A stretch of 64,000 nt of DNA from contig JADFUC010001367.1 of assembly GCA_019722365.1 (NCBI GenBank), positions 186,001 through 250,000 on the forward strand, read 5' to 3'. Numbering within the stretch: the first letter of the stretch is position 1; each line of letters starts with the position of its first letter. Below, piece after piece: positions 35,568 through 47,100 of this stretch. Source of the DNA: Lithospermum erythrorhizon. Taxonomy: Eukaryota > Streptophyta > Magnoliopsida > Boraginales > Boraginaceae. The notes below the pieces were generated by a model. That model was given only the letters and a program-made list of their open reading frames with translations. It made no database searches and was not told the origin of the DNA. Position numbers and translations under genes: made by a program.

Positions 35568-38212
35568 TGTCATGCTTGGCCGTTAGAAAAAAAAAAATTA
35601 AATTTTTCGGTCGGCGGTGGGACCCGGGAATAGTATAATTTTTTTCGATGATGATATTATTTAAGTAAAAATTTTTTTAGGCAATTTCATTTATAATTTA
35701 GTAGTATTTGCCATGGAAAAGAAATTTTATCTTTGAAATCGGGTTCGTGGAATTAGAAATGCGATAAGCGGAGAAATTAACGAAGAGCGAGGCAGGACTC
35801 GATTTTTTATAAATATATGAAGCTTATCATAAAATCATCGAACGCCGCATGCCCGTCTTGTTCTATTTGGGCGATACTTCCCTCTTCCCCATGAACATTT
35901 TTTTTTCCATTTCTCTCTTGATTGTCGCTCGAACTTCGAAAACCGTTTGTAGAATATTGTTCTCTTAAATACGTTCTCTTAGAGTTAAGGTAAGAAATTT
36001 CAAGTCTTCGAGATATTTCTTGGGTTTGAGATAGTTGACTTTTAGTTGACTTTTATAATTGAATTTTATGATAAATCTTAGTTAGTTATGGAGTGCAGCC
36101 AGGCGTATATATATGATAGATGCATTGATTTAGAGCTCGTTTGAGGCGTTATGAGTGAAGAGGTTGACTTTTGGGGTTTGAGTTGAGCTTTTTATGTGGA
36201 TATTTTTTTATAAAACTTTTAAATGTGTAGGGAGGTTGCATTGGGACCTTATTATTATGGTTGTTATGATGTTAAATTGGTGATTTAAAATTTATTAAAG
36301 GGTGTTATGTTGAAAAAGTGAAAATTCCAAGTTGAGTTATAATTGATATTTCGGAGTATAGATTGTTAATTATGGACCAGCTGATTAATTAGAATGACTT
36401 ATAAGTTGATTTGTAATGAGAAAGTGATAAGATGGAATTTAGCGGGGGATCGATTGGGTTGTGTCCGATGGGATTATGGTCGATAGTTTATCCCGAGTCA
36501 AGTTATACCATTTAGAAATAGTTCCTGGGAATTGGTTAGCCTGTATCTCAGAGCGCGGTATAGTAATAGGTTTTGATCATGCTTTTGGGTATTTTGTTGG
36601 GCGTTGATCGTGGAAAGAGGCCGATTACCTTGATTGTCTTCGCTTGAGGTTTCGGTAGCTAGCGGAGGTGAGTACTTATCTATGGGTATTGCTACGTACT
36701 TACCTTGGTTTTGTGATATACGTATTGTTATGATATGATTATGTGAGAATGATGTACATGTCATTGTGTTATGATTATGAGAATGATATACATGTAATTG
36801 TTGTGTTATGTGATTGTGTTTACACATTAGCTGAAGATTCTTTGAGTAAGTAACGGCTTGAACTCCAAACATATTTAAAGTGCATTGGCACTTTATCGCC
36901 TTTATTATATTATGTGGCACTTGTCGGCACTTTTGATATGTTTGTGGCCTTGTCGTGATTATGATTGATTTCCGATTGTGATATTTTAGGTACGTAATGT
37001 TTTATGTCTTGTTGGGAGTAAATTAGTTGTTGGGTTATGCATGAGTTTGAGGCCTTGAGTATCGGGGGGTGACCACATGAATTTAAGGATTCTTAGGGAT
37101 TAGGTGACTACTCCTTGGCCGAGATATGTGGCCTTCTTGGCCCTATCTTTACACGGTATAGCGTGCAGTTTGTATATATACTTGATTATAAGGCGGTATG
37201 ACTCTCTTTTTGATAAACTTTCTTTGTGTGCCGTTGTCGGTGTGGCCTATCACTACGGTATAAGCGTGCGGATTTGGCCTTATACTTCGGTATAAGGCGG
37301 TATTTTGATCTTTGATCACTTTGCTATCGTGTGGCCTATACTACGGTATAGCGTCTTGATTTGGCCTTGCTCTTGGTATAAGGCGGTGTTTATTAGCGGT
37401 TGATCCGTTCACTTGCAGGTAGGCAGTTGAGTATATGCATTTAGAAGTTGAAGCTTATGCTTGTGGAGATATATGAGAGATAGAAGGATGACTAGATTTA
37501 TAGTCGATGTTGAGTCTACGTGATTTCATTGGGTGATTGTGTGCTTTATTGAGACCTTCTATTATTATGTTTTAACATATTATGCGAGACCTTCTTGAAA
37601 CACTTATTGTATGACCTGATTAAGATAATGGATATATATATTATTAATATTTGATTATTAAATTACATTATCTAGATTCAAAATTAAACTTAGTTACTTT
37701 ACATGTTAAGTTTCACTAAGTTTCGCGACTTACACCCCTTTTCGCTTTGGGCGCATTTCATTGTGCGGGTTGACGGGTGGCTAGTTGAGCCAGAGCTGTT
37801 GGAGGAAGTTTATTCAGTGGCTAGGTGGCGTCAGGTGGTGAGATCACATGATCTCATTTTTATGTGTTATCAACCGGTTTTTCATTGTTGTATTTCTTCG
37901 AAATCTTAGCCTTGTCGGTAGTCATTTTGTATTTAGGATCTGATCACGTATCATGTTGTAGCCTTACCGGCGTTACTTTATTTTGGGATATGTTGGCCTT
38001 ATATATTTATGGGTTGGTCGTTTCGATGTCATTTGATGGATTATAAATTTTTTAAAAGCTGTTTTTGATTTGGGAAACTTAATTGTGATCACATTTTTTG
38101 GATGAAGCGAATTGTATTTTAAAGGCGAGTCGTCCATCGGTTTGGTGACTCTGGTATTTCAGTTTTAATGACTCTGCGCCTCAGGCGGCCGACTGGGGCC
38201 CAGATCGTTACA
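35568..38212 (+). repeat. 3' LTR of the gypsy element
   Basis: 2645 bases matching 28092-30732. The start is altered (TGTCATGCTTGGCCG instead of TGTAATAACCCG) but realigns at GAAAAAAAA and GGCGGTGGGACC. It contains the tandem-repeat array at about 37155-37395. Many differences from the 5' LTR are one-base changes in short homopolymers. Confidence 0.83.
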
Positions 38213-38500
38213 ATAATAGATTAGGCTCCCTTTTGAATGTCTGAGACCCTTACTTTCACTTGCTGAATGTATGACTCTCACGTTCACTATAAATATTTGT
38301 AGGAAGCCGACTAGGGAAAGGCCGGAGTTGGGAAACAAATAACTGCAAAAAGGAAACACAAACATTTATTCATATGCGATTACAACTGGCTGTAACAATA
38401 CACAAAATAACCCGAATGACATCAAACGCTTTCATAACGGATCGCTCTCTTCGCTTCGGTGCTCCAAAGGCGATGGGAAATTTGTTTCCCAAGATAAAAT
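38213..38500. other. Spacer between the gypsy and copia C elements
   Basis: No gene seen. The first five bases, ATAAT, are the right flank of the gypsy insertion. Confidence 0.4.
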
Positions 38501-39201
38501 CACTTAGCGAATGGCTTCACGACACTAGCGAGACGCTGAGCGAGGCTTGATCTTTATAGCGGGACCAAAAACAAAGCGGAAAGAAAATGGGATGGGAGCT
38601 CTACATTTTTGAGTGTTGTATTTATTGTGTGTGTTATTACGAGATACATTATGCATGCTGGAGAAGGCTGATGGATGATGACTATATATAAGAGAGAAAG
38701 ACGTTTTGTAACCGTGGAAATAACTACAGTTTATTGCTGAATCAAACGTTTCGGCATTAAGAGACGCTAAACGCCCACCCAATGATTTGTAACAACCATT
38801 TGATTGCACTTAAATGCCAATCAAAACGTTTGGAAGCTTGAATTCAAATCAGGTGCAAAAACGAGCTAACCGGTAGTAAAAGATGGCTCGCAAGAGCCTC
38901 CCTTTTCGGAACTGCATTCGTGTCAGCGGAGTTGCCTTGCCGCAGCGCTTTGGGTCGCAATTTTCGAGCTCATTTTCTCCGGATTTGCACCCCTACAGGC
39001 GTAGAAGCTTTGACATAACACTAGTAACACATTTACTAAGTCTTGGAGAGTCTCTATTTATAAAGTGAGCACTCCTCTACTATCCCTCATATGTGGGACA
39101 AATTACCACTTATTCAAGCTTCTCTTTTTCCTCGTACTTTTGCAGCGCGTTTTGTCGCGCCGTGGATTGCAGGTACTGGATTCACATAAAATTATTCAAC
39201 A
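38500..39201 (-). repeat. Probable 3' LTR of copia element C (left end uncertain)
   Basis: On the minus strand a purine-rich ATTCATGGGA precedes TGTTGAATAATTTTATG, a typical copia polypurine tract and LTR start at 39201. Inside, CTTTATAAATAGAGACTCTC (about 39067-39048) is a good LTR TATA box, and TCTTATATATAG near 38693 is a second. No second LTR copy exists in the window, so the left end is not fixed. Confidence 0.55.
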
Positions 39202-40790
39202 TCCCATGAATCAAAATTTGCTTGTTAGCCAAAAATAACGAATAACAATATCCCTCACTTTGGATGATACAAATTTGAAAATATTTTCACTCGATAATGA
39301 TAATGCTTGTCGACCGATTCTGCGTAGGATAGGTAGGTGTGATGGCATTGGAACCTTCCCTTGTGTACATATGTTTACATTCACCAACAGACATAGTAGA
39401 CGCGATGTCTTGGAACTAATCCGTTTTTGGTAGCAAATGATGACATACTTCACACAGGTCTCGTCGACTCGTGCTCAGTTCTCATGGTGTAATGCGGTTA
39501 GACGGACACGTGCTTGATTAAGCGAGTTGCCGTCCAAGAAATGCACCTCACGACATTTCTCTTCTAAAATGGTCCCATTACTTTTAGCTCGTATAATTGA
39601 CTGTTAAAATAGTTTTGAGTAACCCACATTGCTCCTTCAACACCTTAGAGAGTCATTAAAAGCATAGCTTAACCTTATCCCCGAGGGTATCAATGTTTCT
39701 TATCTAGAAATAGGTAGGGGAAATCCCCCATAGTGATCTACTTATGCAATATAAGTCAGTTGTCGCGAAACACAGGAGTTACGTCTCAGTCGTGAGTAAG
39801 GTTGTCATTCAATCGCGCATATTGTCTCAAGGACTTTCAATCCTATTCCTTTCAATGAATTCTCAAATCTCAAGCTAGTTCTCTTAACCCGCATTATCGG
39901 ATCCATGATGTCGTCCCTTTGTCCTCGCATGATCCATGGCTGATAACTCCGGGTGAGATTAATTTATCTAATGGTATTACTGACATGCGTATGTCACGAC
40001 TTACCATTATCGATGCCCACTCCCCAATTATGGGCTAAATTTATCGCGATATAGCAAAGTGGAGGTGTAAGGTTTCTCCCGCTCTGCGGAATGTCCTCAA
40101 GTAATTGTCGTAACCACTTGGCCTCTTCCCCACACTTGTCTAAAGCGATAAACTCAGATTCCATCGTGGATCTGGCTATTACCGTTTGCTTTGAGGACTA
40201 CCGCTGCATTACACCGCCTAAAGTGAAGACATATCCTTGTATGTTGAATCACTGTCGCAAGGATCAATTTGCATCGGTGCATGCCTCAGTATAGCGGATA
40301 GCAGCATTATGAGTGTGATCCATAACTCGAGTATGTCTCAAGAAATTACTTGATTACTGGATGAAAGCTTCCCGATGATCGACTCGGTGCTAGTATATCT
40401 ATAAATCTTTATTTTGTTGAATAAGCTATATACGGTCTAGTACGACCTAAATCAGACTTTCAATTACTTGAGAATACTCAAGTTGAGACACACCTTTTCC
40501 TTTATTCTTCGAGAGGTATCGATGTTCATCCACTGAGGTTTTACACACTCCCGGATCATCTTGGCAAAACTTCCCAAGAATCTTATTCATATAGTGTGAT
40601 TGGGTTAACACTAGACCATCAGGAGTTCTTATTATCCGTACTCTCATAATGACATCTAGTTGACCTATGTCCTTCATGTCAAACTTTGAGTTCAACATAT
40701 CTTTGGTAGACTGAATCATCTTCTGATTACTACCAATAATGAGCATGTCATCCACATATAAGCAAAGAATTATATATCCTTTCTAGTGGA
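39202..40790 (-). pseudogene. Copia element C reverse transcriptase (C-terminal part) and RNase H
   Basis: The minus strand near 40790-40447 gives YIILCL followed by YVDDMLII-type DNA, then an open frame of 102 residues: SNQKMIQSTKDMLNSKFDMK, RTPDGLVLTQSHYMNKIL and SVSQLEYSQVIESLI-type ending. The frame continues with breaks into RNase H at 40260-40085: KQTVIARSTMESEFIALDKC in the opposite-strand reading. This is the copia RT YVDD-to-RNase H region. Sequence upstream of YVDD is missing, so the element is truncated at about 40790. It is less decayed than elements A and B over the RT stretch. Confidence 0.82.
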
Positions 40791-42956
40791 TTTCACGTAA
40801 ACACATAGCATTATCCAACAACATAACATTATCCAACAATATTCTCACATGAGAATTACAACTCAATTTACACAGATAAAACACACACTAATGTTAGTAC
40901 TTCTGATATAAAACTTCAGCTCTCCACTCTAGTCGATCGATCCCATCAAACTCAGATACTTATTAGTTTAAAACAAATCGATCCTATCTCAAACTCTTGA
41001 GATAATCTTATTGATTCGTGAGTGAAGTTAAGTAGAAGATTACTCGAAGAATACTTCTATTTGAAGTGGAACACTTTCGGTCCAACTTATGTTGTGACGA
41101 CTTCCTATGACATCTCAACAAAATTTTTCAACAAAATTAACCAACTTTATATGTTACTAGCTAGAAGTTTTTTATCACTTTTATAAAAAATAAATAATTA
41201 GTGTAACTATGTATGCTTGTATTCTAAGTTATTAGTTCATCAATCTAGTAATTAACAGTAGTTTCTTTATTAGGTTAGGGAAAAGTTAGATAAATTATTA
41301 TATATTCACATGATTGATAATTCGAGTATCAAATCATAAGCTAGTAATTGCGTACCAGAAAAGTATCAGTCTTGGAGATTAGATTGTCGTCAAATTAAAG
41401 GATCTTAATCAACTTTTTAATGCATGATTGTAACAATAATAACATGGACCACTATTATTTTCTTCTTGTCCAAAGCATCTGTTCAACATGCAACGCATTT
41501 TGATCGAAGGCCAAACTAATGTCATCTCATATGATCATTTTAGATTGGTCCAGATACTCTCTGGTTTATATTTTATTTCCAACAACATTTTTTTAGATAA
41601 TTCTTGATTTTAGTCAGGATAATGAGACGAGTTGTTTTGATCAGAATAATTCTGCTTCAATTAGTCCCCAAAATTGGCAAAGGGTTGCGGTATGATCGCG
41701 AAAGTGGCAAATATTCTTGATATAGCAATTGCTGAAAGATTAAGGTCGAATGTGCGATATTTGTCGAGCTTTCGGGGATAATACTCTGGCTGCCAATTTC
41801 GGGGACTAATGTGATATAAACTATCTAAACTAAAATCTGTTTCCGTCACCATTATGCGGAGGCCAAGAATCGGCAAGTTAACTCACGTTTTCCATATTCC
41901 AAAATCAATTAAAGATCATAATTAGAAACCGGCATATGAATTTTGATTTCGGAAAAAATAATATACTAATTTGATTAATTTTGAGAAATACTCCGTAACA
42001 ACATAAAGAAAGAAGATTATTGTTTTAAATACTTCATCTAATGGGAAGCTTTATGCTTGAGTAGGAAAGAAATAATCATTTTTAGAATATCTCTTGTCTA
42101 ACTTAAATTTAAATAATATTTTTCATTTATCTTCAAGATATATATTATTCTTGAAAGTTTATTATTAATAATTCTTACATATTAAAAATCTAAAATGAAA
42201 GTAATGAAGAAGAAAGAGATATAGAAATAGAAATAGAAACACGACTTCCATGTTGAAAGAAGCGAAATGAGGATAAACGAAAGAACAAGAGAATGGAGTT
42301 TTGTTATTGTGCTAACATCAATATAGTGCTAACTACCAAGTATTTAACTTTAAGTAAATATTGATCGAGTTAATCATTAGAGTTGAGTGGGGAGTTGATG
42401 AGAGGGCGGCCGTGACGGAGGTGACGATGTTGACCGGTCAATATAAAAATTCATAAATGTATCCGAAGATGCGTTTATGCCTCTGCGAATAAACATGCTA
42501 TATAGAAATATACAAATTTTTGGCGTTAGAGTATATTTGTAATCATTTTGTTTATAAATTTCATTAGGAAATGCGTTTATGCAGATAGCAGTAAAAACTT
42601 TAAAATAAATTAAAGAAAAAAAGTTATGCTTGTTGATGCAATGGAAGCGCCCAAGAGGAATACATTAAAGGATATTCATGCTATTTGTAAAATAAGCGAT
42701 GTTATATATTCAACAATAAATTAGATTATTGATTTTGAAAGAAAAAGTTATCTTTTAGTACCATATTTTCCCTTACCTCCCCAATTCGAGATGGAAAATC
42801 ACAAATGATGTTTAACCGACTTTATTTATCCCACCATAATAAAAAGATTGTTCAAATTTAAAAATTTAGTATTGTACTTAAATTTATAATTTTAAAATCT
42901 AGAGTTTATATATTTTTTTCCCAAATATGGAGTATATAATATTTGAGTGAAAATTG
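40791..42956. other. AT-rich intergenic DNA
   Basis: No gene is supported. CATAGCATTATCCAACAACA and ACATTATCCAACAATA at 40807-40845 form a short tandem repeat at the truncated edge of copia C. The rest is AT-rich without recognisable elements. Confidence 0.4.
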
Positions 42957-42960
42957 TCAG

Positions 42961-43314
42961 AATAATCCCAAATAATATATGCAAGTAGCACTTTAGTCCC
43001 AATAAATATTTGGTCTGCATTAATGGTCCTTGTAGCTGGTATAAAATATGCATTTTAGTCCTTATTTTAACATTTACATTAAATTGAAAAGGAAGAGTAC
43101 GGGTACATCACACTTTTGGGCCAAACTTTAATTTTCAACAATTAGTATTTACAAAAAATGTGCACTTTAGTCCATCTTTCTGTCAAAATTTAACAAGTCC
43201 TTCAAAAGAGGGATTAAAGTGCTCATTTTGTATCAATAACATACAGGAATCATTTGCGCAGATCAAATATTTACTAGGACTAAAATGCAGCTTACACATA
43301 TTATCTAGGACCAT
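42961..43314. mobile_element. MITE-like element with long inverted repeats
   Basis: Arms of roughly 105 bases are inverted copies: TAATATATGCAAGTAGCACTT, TAGTCCCAATAAATATTTGG and TCTGCATTAATGGTCC on the left match, in reverse complement of the right arm, TAATATGTGTAAGCTGCATT, TAGTCCTAGTAAATATTTGA and TCTGCGCAAATGATTCC. A spacer of about 140 bases lies between. Total is about 355 bases with no coding. Ends and target duplication are not sharply defined, so superfamily is open (Mutator-like MITE is one option). Confidence 0.7.
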
Positions 43315-43989
43315 TTTAATAATTATATCTAATATTTGATGAAGTATATATTAAATATTATTTTATTGACACTGAATTTAAATCAAAGTCAAGTATATCA
43401 ATTAAATATAAATTATGTTAATTTTGAGAATTTTAAATTAAATTGGATAATATTTTTGAAACAGAGAGGTATATGAAATTGATGGATGTTAATTAGGACG
43501 TAACCCATAATCTAGCTTCAAGAAGATACGCAATTGTTGAGCCAATCTCGCAAGGCGCAACCAATACGCCATTTTGTGGGTTACAACTGAGAACTGAGAA
43601 GTGCCTTAGGAACACCTCAATCAAATATGGGACTCAACAAAAATGGTGGATGGTAATTGATAGGAATCATGATTAGTGATTAGTCATTACTGATTAGTGA
43701 AGAATGATCACTTCATTTGTCAAATTTAACTTTTGTTCATTATTACAGAGTATATATTTGATTAGATACGTATTTGACTTTCAATTTGGTTTGGAATTCT
43801 TTGAGATATTGGAATTTGATTAGATTGTTGTGTACTTAAGTTGATGGTGTATATATTGTCAGATCCTAAAATTATCATTCATGATATATCCAAAATCATT
43901 TTCAATTATGTTCTATTGTTAATTTCAATTTATTTTAATGGATGTTTTTAATTTTTAAGTTGATGCTTAGACATGAATTATATTTTATT

Positions 43990-44197
43990 ACTTAAGAAAA
44001 GTGTAAAACCGTCACACTAATGATACCGAGGTTCCTGTCCTGGAATATCACAGGGATGTGTCTCAATTGAGACTAGAGTTTTACTTTTAATCACTTCAAC
44101 ATAAGGTCCTCGTTATAAGAGTCGAACCCACACTGCATGAATAGACTATGGTAATAGTACTTAGCATTTTAGTTCTTTAACAATTGAGCTATGCTCC
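43990..44197 (-). mobile_element. Candidate tRNA-derived SINE
   Basis: On the minus strand the head is GGAGCATAGCTCAATTGTTA, an A-box-like start, and GTGGGTTCGACTC 70-80 bases later matches the pol III B box (GGTTCGANNC). The tail part continues through a tRNA-unrelated body (CCTCGGTATCATTAGTGTGA) to an A/T-rich end near 43990. TATTTTATTACTT (left) and TATTTTATTTATTACTT (right) flank it and may be the target duplication. No cloverleaf forms, so it is not a tRNA gene. Confidence 0.55.
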
Positions 44198-47100
44198 GAA
44201 TGCTATTTTATTTATTACTTTTTTAATAAGTATAAATTGATGTCATTAAATTTGTAATAATTGGATCATATTATTGGGTTGAACTTTCTCAGGAATTTGT
44301 ATGAGCCCGATTCGTTGAGTAAGATTGTCATTCTGGAATCTGGATCGTACCAAATTTGGACCGTTCATTAGACTAATCTCTAGACCTGAAAAGGCTGAAA
44401 TTAGATTTAGAATTTAGAAATATCAGGGCTCAAAGTTAAAAGGGCCAAAAAAGCACATATGCAGCACATTGTTTATGTAATTATGATTTATGTCTAGGCG
44501 TATTAAGCGGAGTGGGCCCGAGGTTAGGTGGATTGTTAGTTAGTCCAGGTCGGTTGGCCGCGTTCGTTAGGGCCGTTTCAGTAAGCTTCTTTACTAATGG
44601 AGTGGAGTGGGGAGGGTGAGGTGGGGTGAGATTTTTAGCGAAAATTTAGATCACGATCTTTGGTATACTACTACTTCATCTTCATGGCCGCTTTTCTTCT
44701 GATTGCCAAACTGGTAAAAATGCCAAGAAATAAAAATTTAGGAAATTTTTTAGGTTTCGAGGAGTCAATTTTTCTAGAACCGTTCGGAGAGAAGTAAATT
44801 AGAACATTAAAAATGCTTAAAACTTTATTTAAATTGAAAGAAAATATGTTAGTATACACACCTAAAGCTAATCAAAGAGAATCTTTATTCAAGCGGTTGT
44901 TGGGAACAATTTTTTATGGAAGCGAGATTTTTACTTGACGTATTGAGGAAAAGAAGGTAGATGCGGTAGAATTTTTTGAGATTTTATTGGAAGATTGATT
45001 GTAAAATAAGTTTGTGATGTACTCACAATTATGACCTTTTTAGGATAAGTGGATAAGATGACAATAAATGCTTTTCCATTGCATTGTATGAATAAAAGGG
45101 GCAAAAATGACATTTTCACTTTTCCTATAAATAATCAGACACTACCTCCATTTAAAAATGAAGTGTTTGTAGTTGTCCATGACCACACTTTGAGATATCC
45201 ACAGCCAGCTCAGTGATTCTCAACAGTTGACAAATCCAATTCAAATACGCTTAGCAGTCAAATGAGAGGGAACCATAGTGATCAATTTGATCATTTAAAA
45301 GACAAGTTAGGCGAAGCGTAGGCGAGATATGACTTCGGCGGAATGTATCGCATTTCATGGGGGCTTCAGGCATGCATTGTTCGGACTAAGTGCAGATCAA
45401 GTTGAAGACCGATAACAGTCAGTCAACTGTATAGATCCACAATTCTTGTCGCATCATCAAGTTATCAATTTCTTATATAAAAAATTTGATTCCATTACTA
45501 TCGCTCATCGATATGATGATCTTAAAGGGTAAAAGCCTTAATCGACAGCTGTGGACTGCAAATCACATATTTGGATGCTTGGCCGTTAAATCTTATGAGA
45601 TAGCGTAGCGTGCATGAAATTGATGAGATCAAGCAAGACATGTTCTGTTCAGTCTATTGTCATGTTTCATGTGCTGTTCTATCCCTTATCTTGTTTTTCA
45701 CGTATCTATTTCAACTATGTCGTTAAATAATACTACTTCCATTTCTTTTTTAATTATCTTTTTAGTCTAATTTTCTATTTTTAATTTTTATTTTTGTAGT
45801 ATAAAAAATTATAATTTCACGTTTAAATATCTTTTTATGTCTATTTTTTTTTCTTATTAAATTATCCCATTATGATAATATAGTTTCGATTAATTGTCAT
45901 TTCATATTTTCATTGTATTTTTTTAACTACTTTTCAATGAATAAATAGTTCTAAAGTTAGGAGGCCAGGTGAAGTAGTATATACATAAGCGGATCGATCA
46001 CATGCTGGTACATCCAAGTCACCAATTTCGTTTATTTTTTAATAATTGATATTATTTTCTCATAATTTTTATGTTTTTCCATTTTGTTATGTTCAAAAAT
46101 ATTGAAAATATCATATATTAACTTTTCCGTTAACTTAAGATTATCTAACGACTTTTTTGATAGTTGTAATTTTTTAATAAATTTTTTGTTTATATATAAT
46201 ACTTGATGGCTTCAAATCCAAATGAAAACTATACTTTTATCAAATATTATACAACTGAGCTTCAAATATGTTTGGGTAAATTTAAAGAAATGTATAATTA
46301 TCGAAAAGTAGAAAATGAATAATCTTGTAAAAACGGAGAAAGTAGTATTTATTGTATAAAATTTTCTTATATTATTTATGCAACGCATTATTAGAAAATC
46401 GATCATGAATTCGTCTCGGAGAATATGTTGCAAAGCTTTGGACGCTACAAATTAAAGGGGATTAATTGTTTCGTTTCGTAGTTCAGCGATGAAGTTACAA
46501 TTATGGAAATCACGCCAAGATTTATAAGCCTAATGTGCAGTTTTGTCTTTTTCCCTTCATCACATTTTAATTATTTATTTTCCTGACATCTCTTAACTTT
46601 AATTACTATCCTCCCTAAAAAGAGAAGAATTTATTTGGATTTGTGTTGATTGGCTGGAGGTTCAGATCTTGGCAATTCAGCTTCTTGCACATGCTGAATA
46701 TTTAATTAGTCTCAGGCTCGCAATAGTATCAAATTTGTAGCTTTTATACCAAACCACCAAATTAAAGTAAATGAACATTATATTCCGTAAAGTAGATATT
46801 TCTGATGCAAAATTATGGTACCCTTTAGTCCCTTCACCCATATTTAACTGAGCGGTTAAAAATAAAGTAGCTAACTTATTTTGATTTAATAAAGAGTTAA
46901 TGTCACGTTCGATCATACATGCATATTTTACAACTTTTACCATTCGAGTATAGATGCTTCAAAATGATCAATTCGATCACACATGTTTCAAAAAGTGTCT
47001 CACTTAATCGTTCCGTCAAATTAACGTTAAATTTAACTTTTGGGGCAAATTGACATGGATAAAATTGTCCAACACATTTTGATAAAATAAAACATTACAC

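Larger units (their letters stand above)
28092..38212 (+). mobile_element. Ty3/gypsy chromovirus-type LTR retrotransposon, complete in outline but decayed
   Basis: Two long LTRs (28092-30732 and 35568-38212, 2641 and 2645 bases) flank a 4.8-kb interior. The LTR ends read TGTAATAACCCG and GATCGTTACA. The flanks CTAAT (28087-28091) and ATAAT (38213-38217) match 4 of 5. The interior has protease, RT, RNase H, integrase and a C-terminal chromodomain-like segment in that order, which is the gypsy order and points to a Tekay/Del-like plant chromovirus. All frames are broken by stops and one-base indels, so it is not autonomous. Confidence 0.88.

Noticed and set aside
43990..44197. A second tRNA gene
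   Set aside because: The A and B boxes are present, but the spacing is too long and no acceptor stem or cloverleaf can form.
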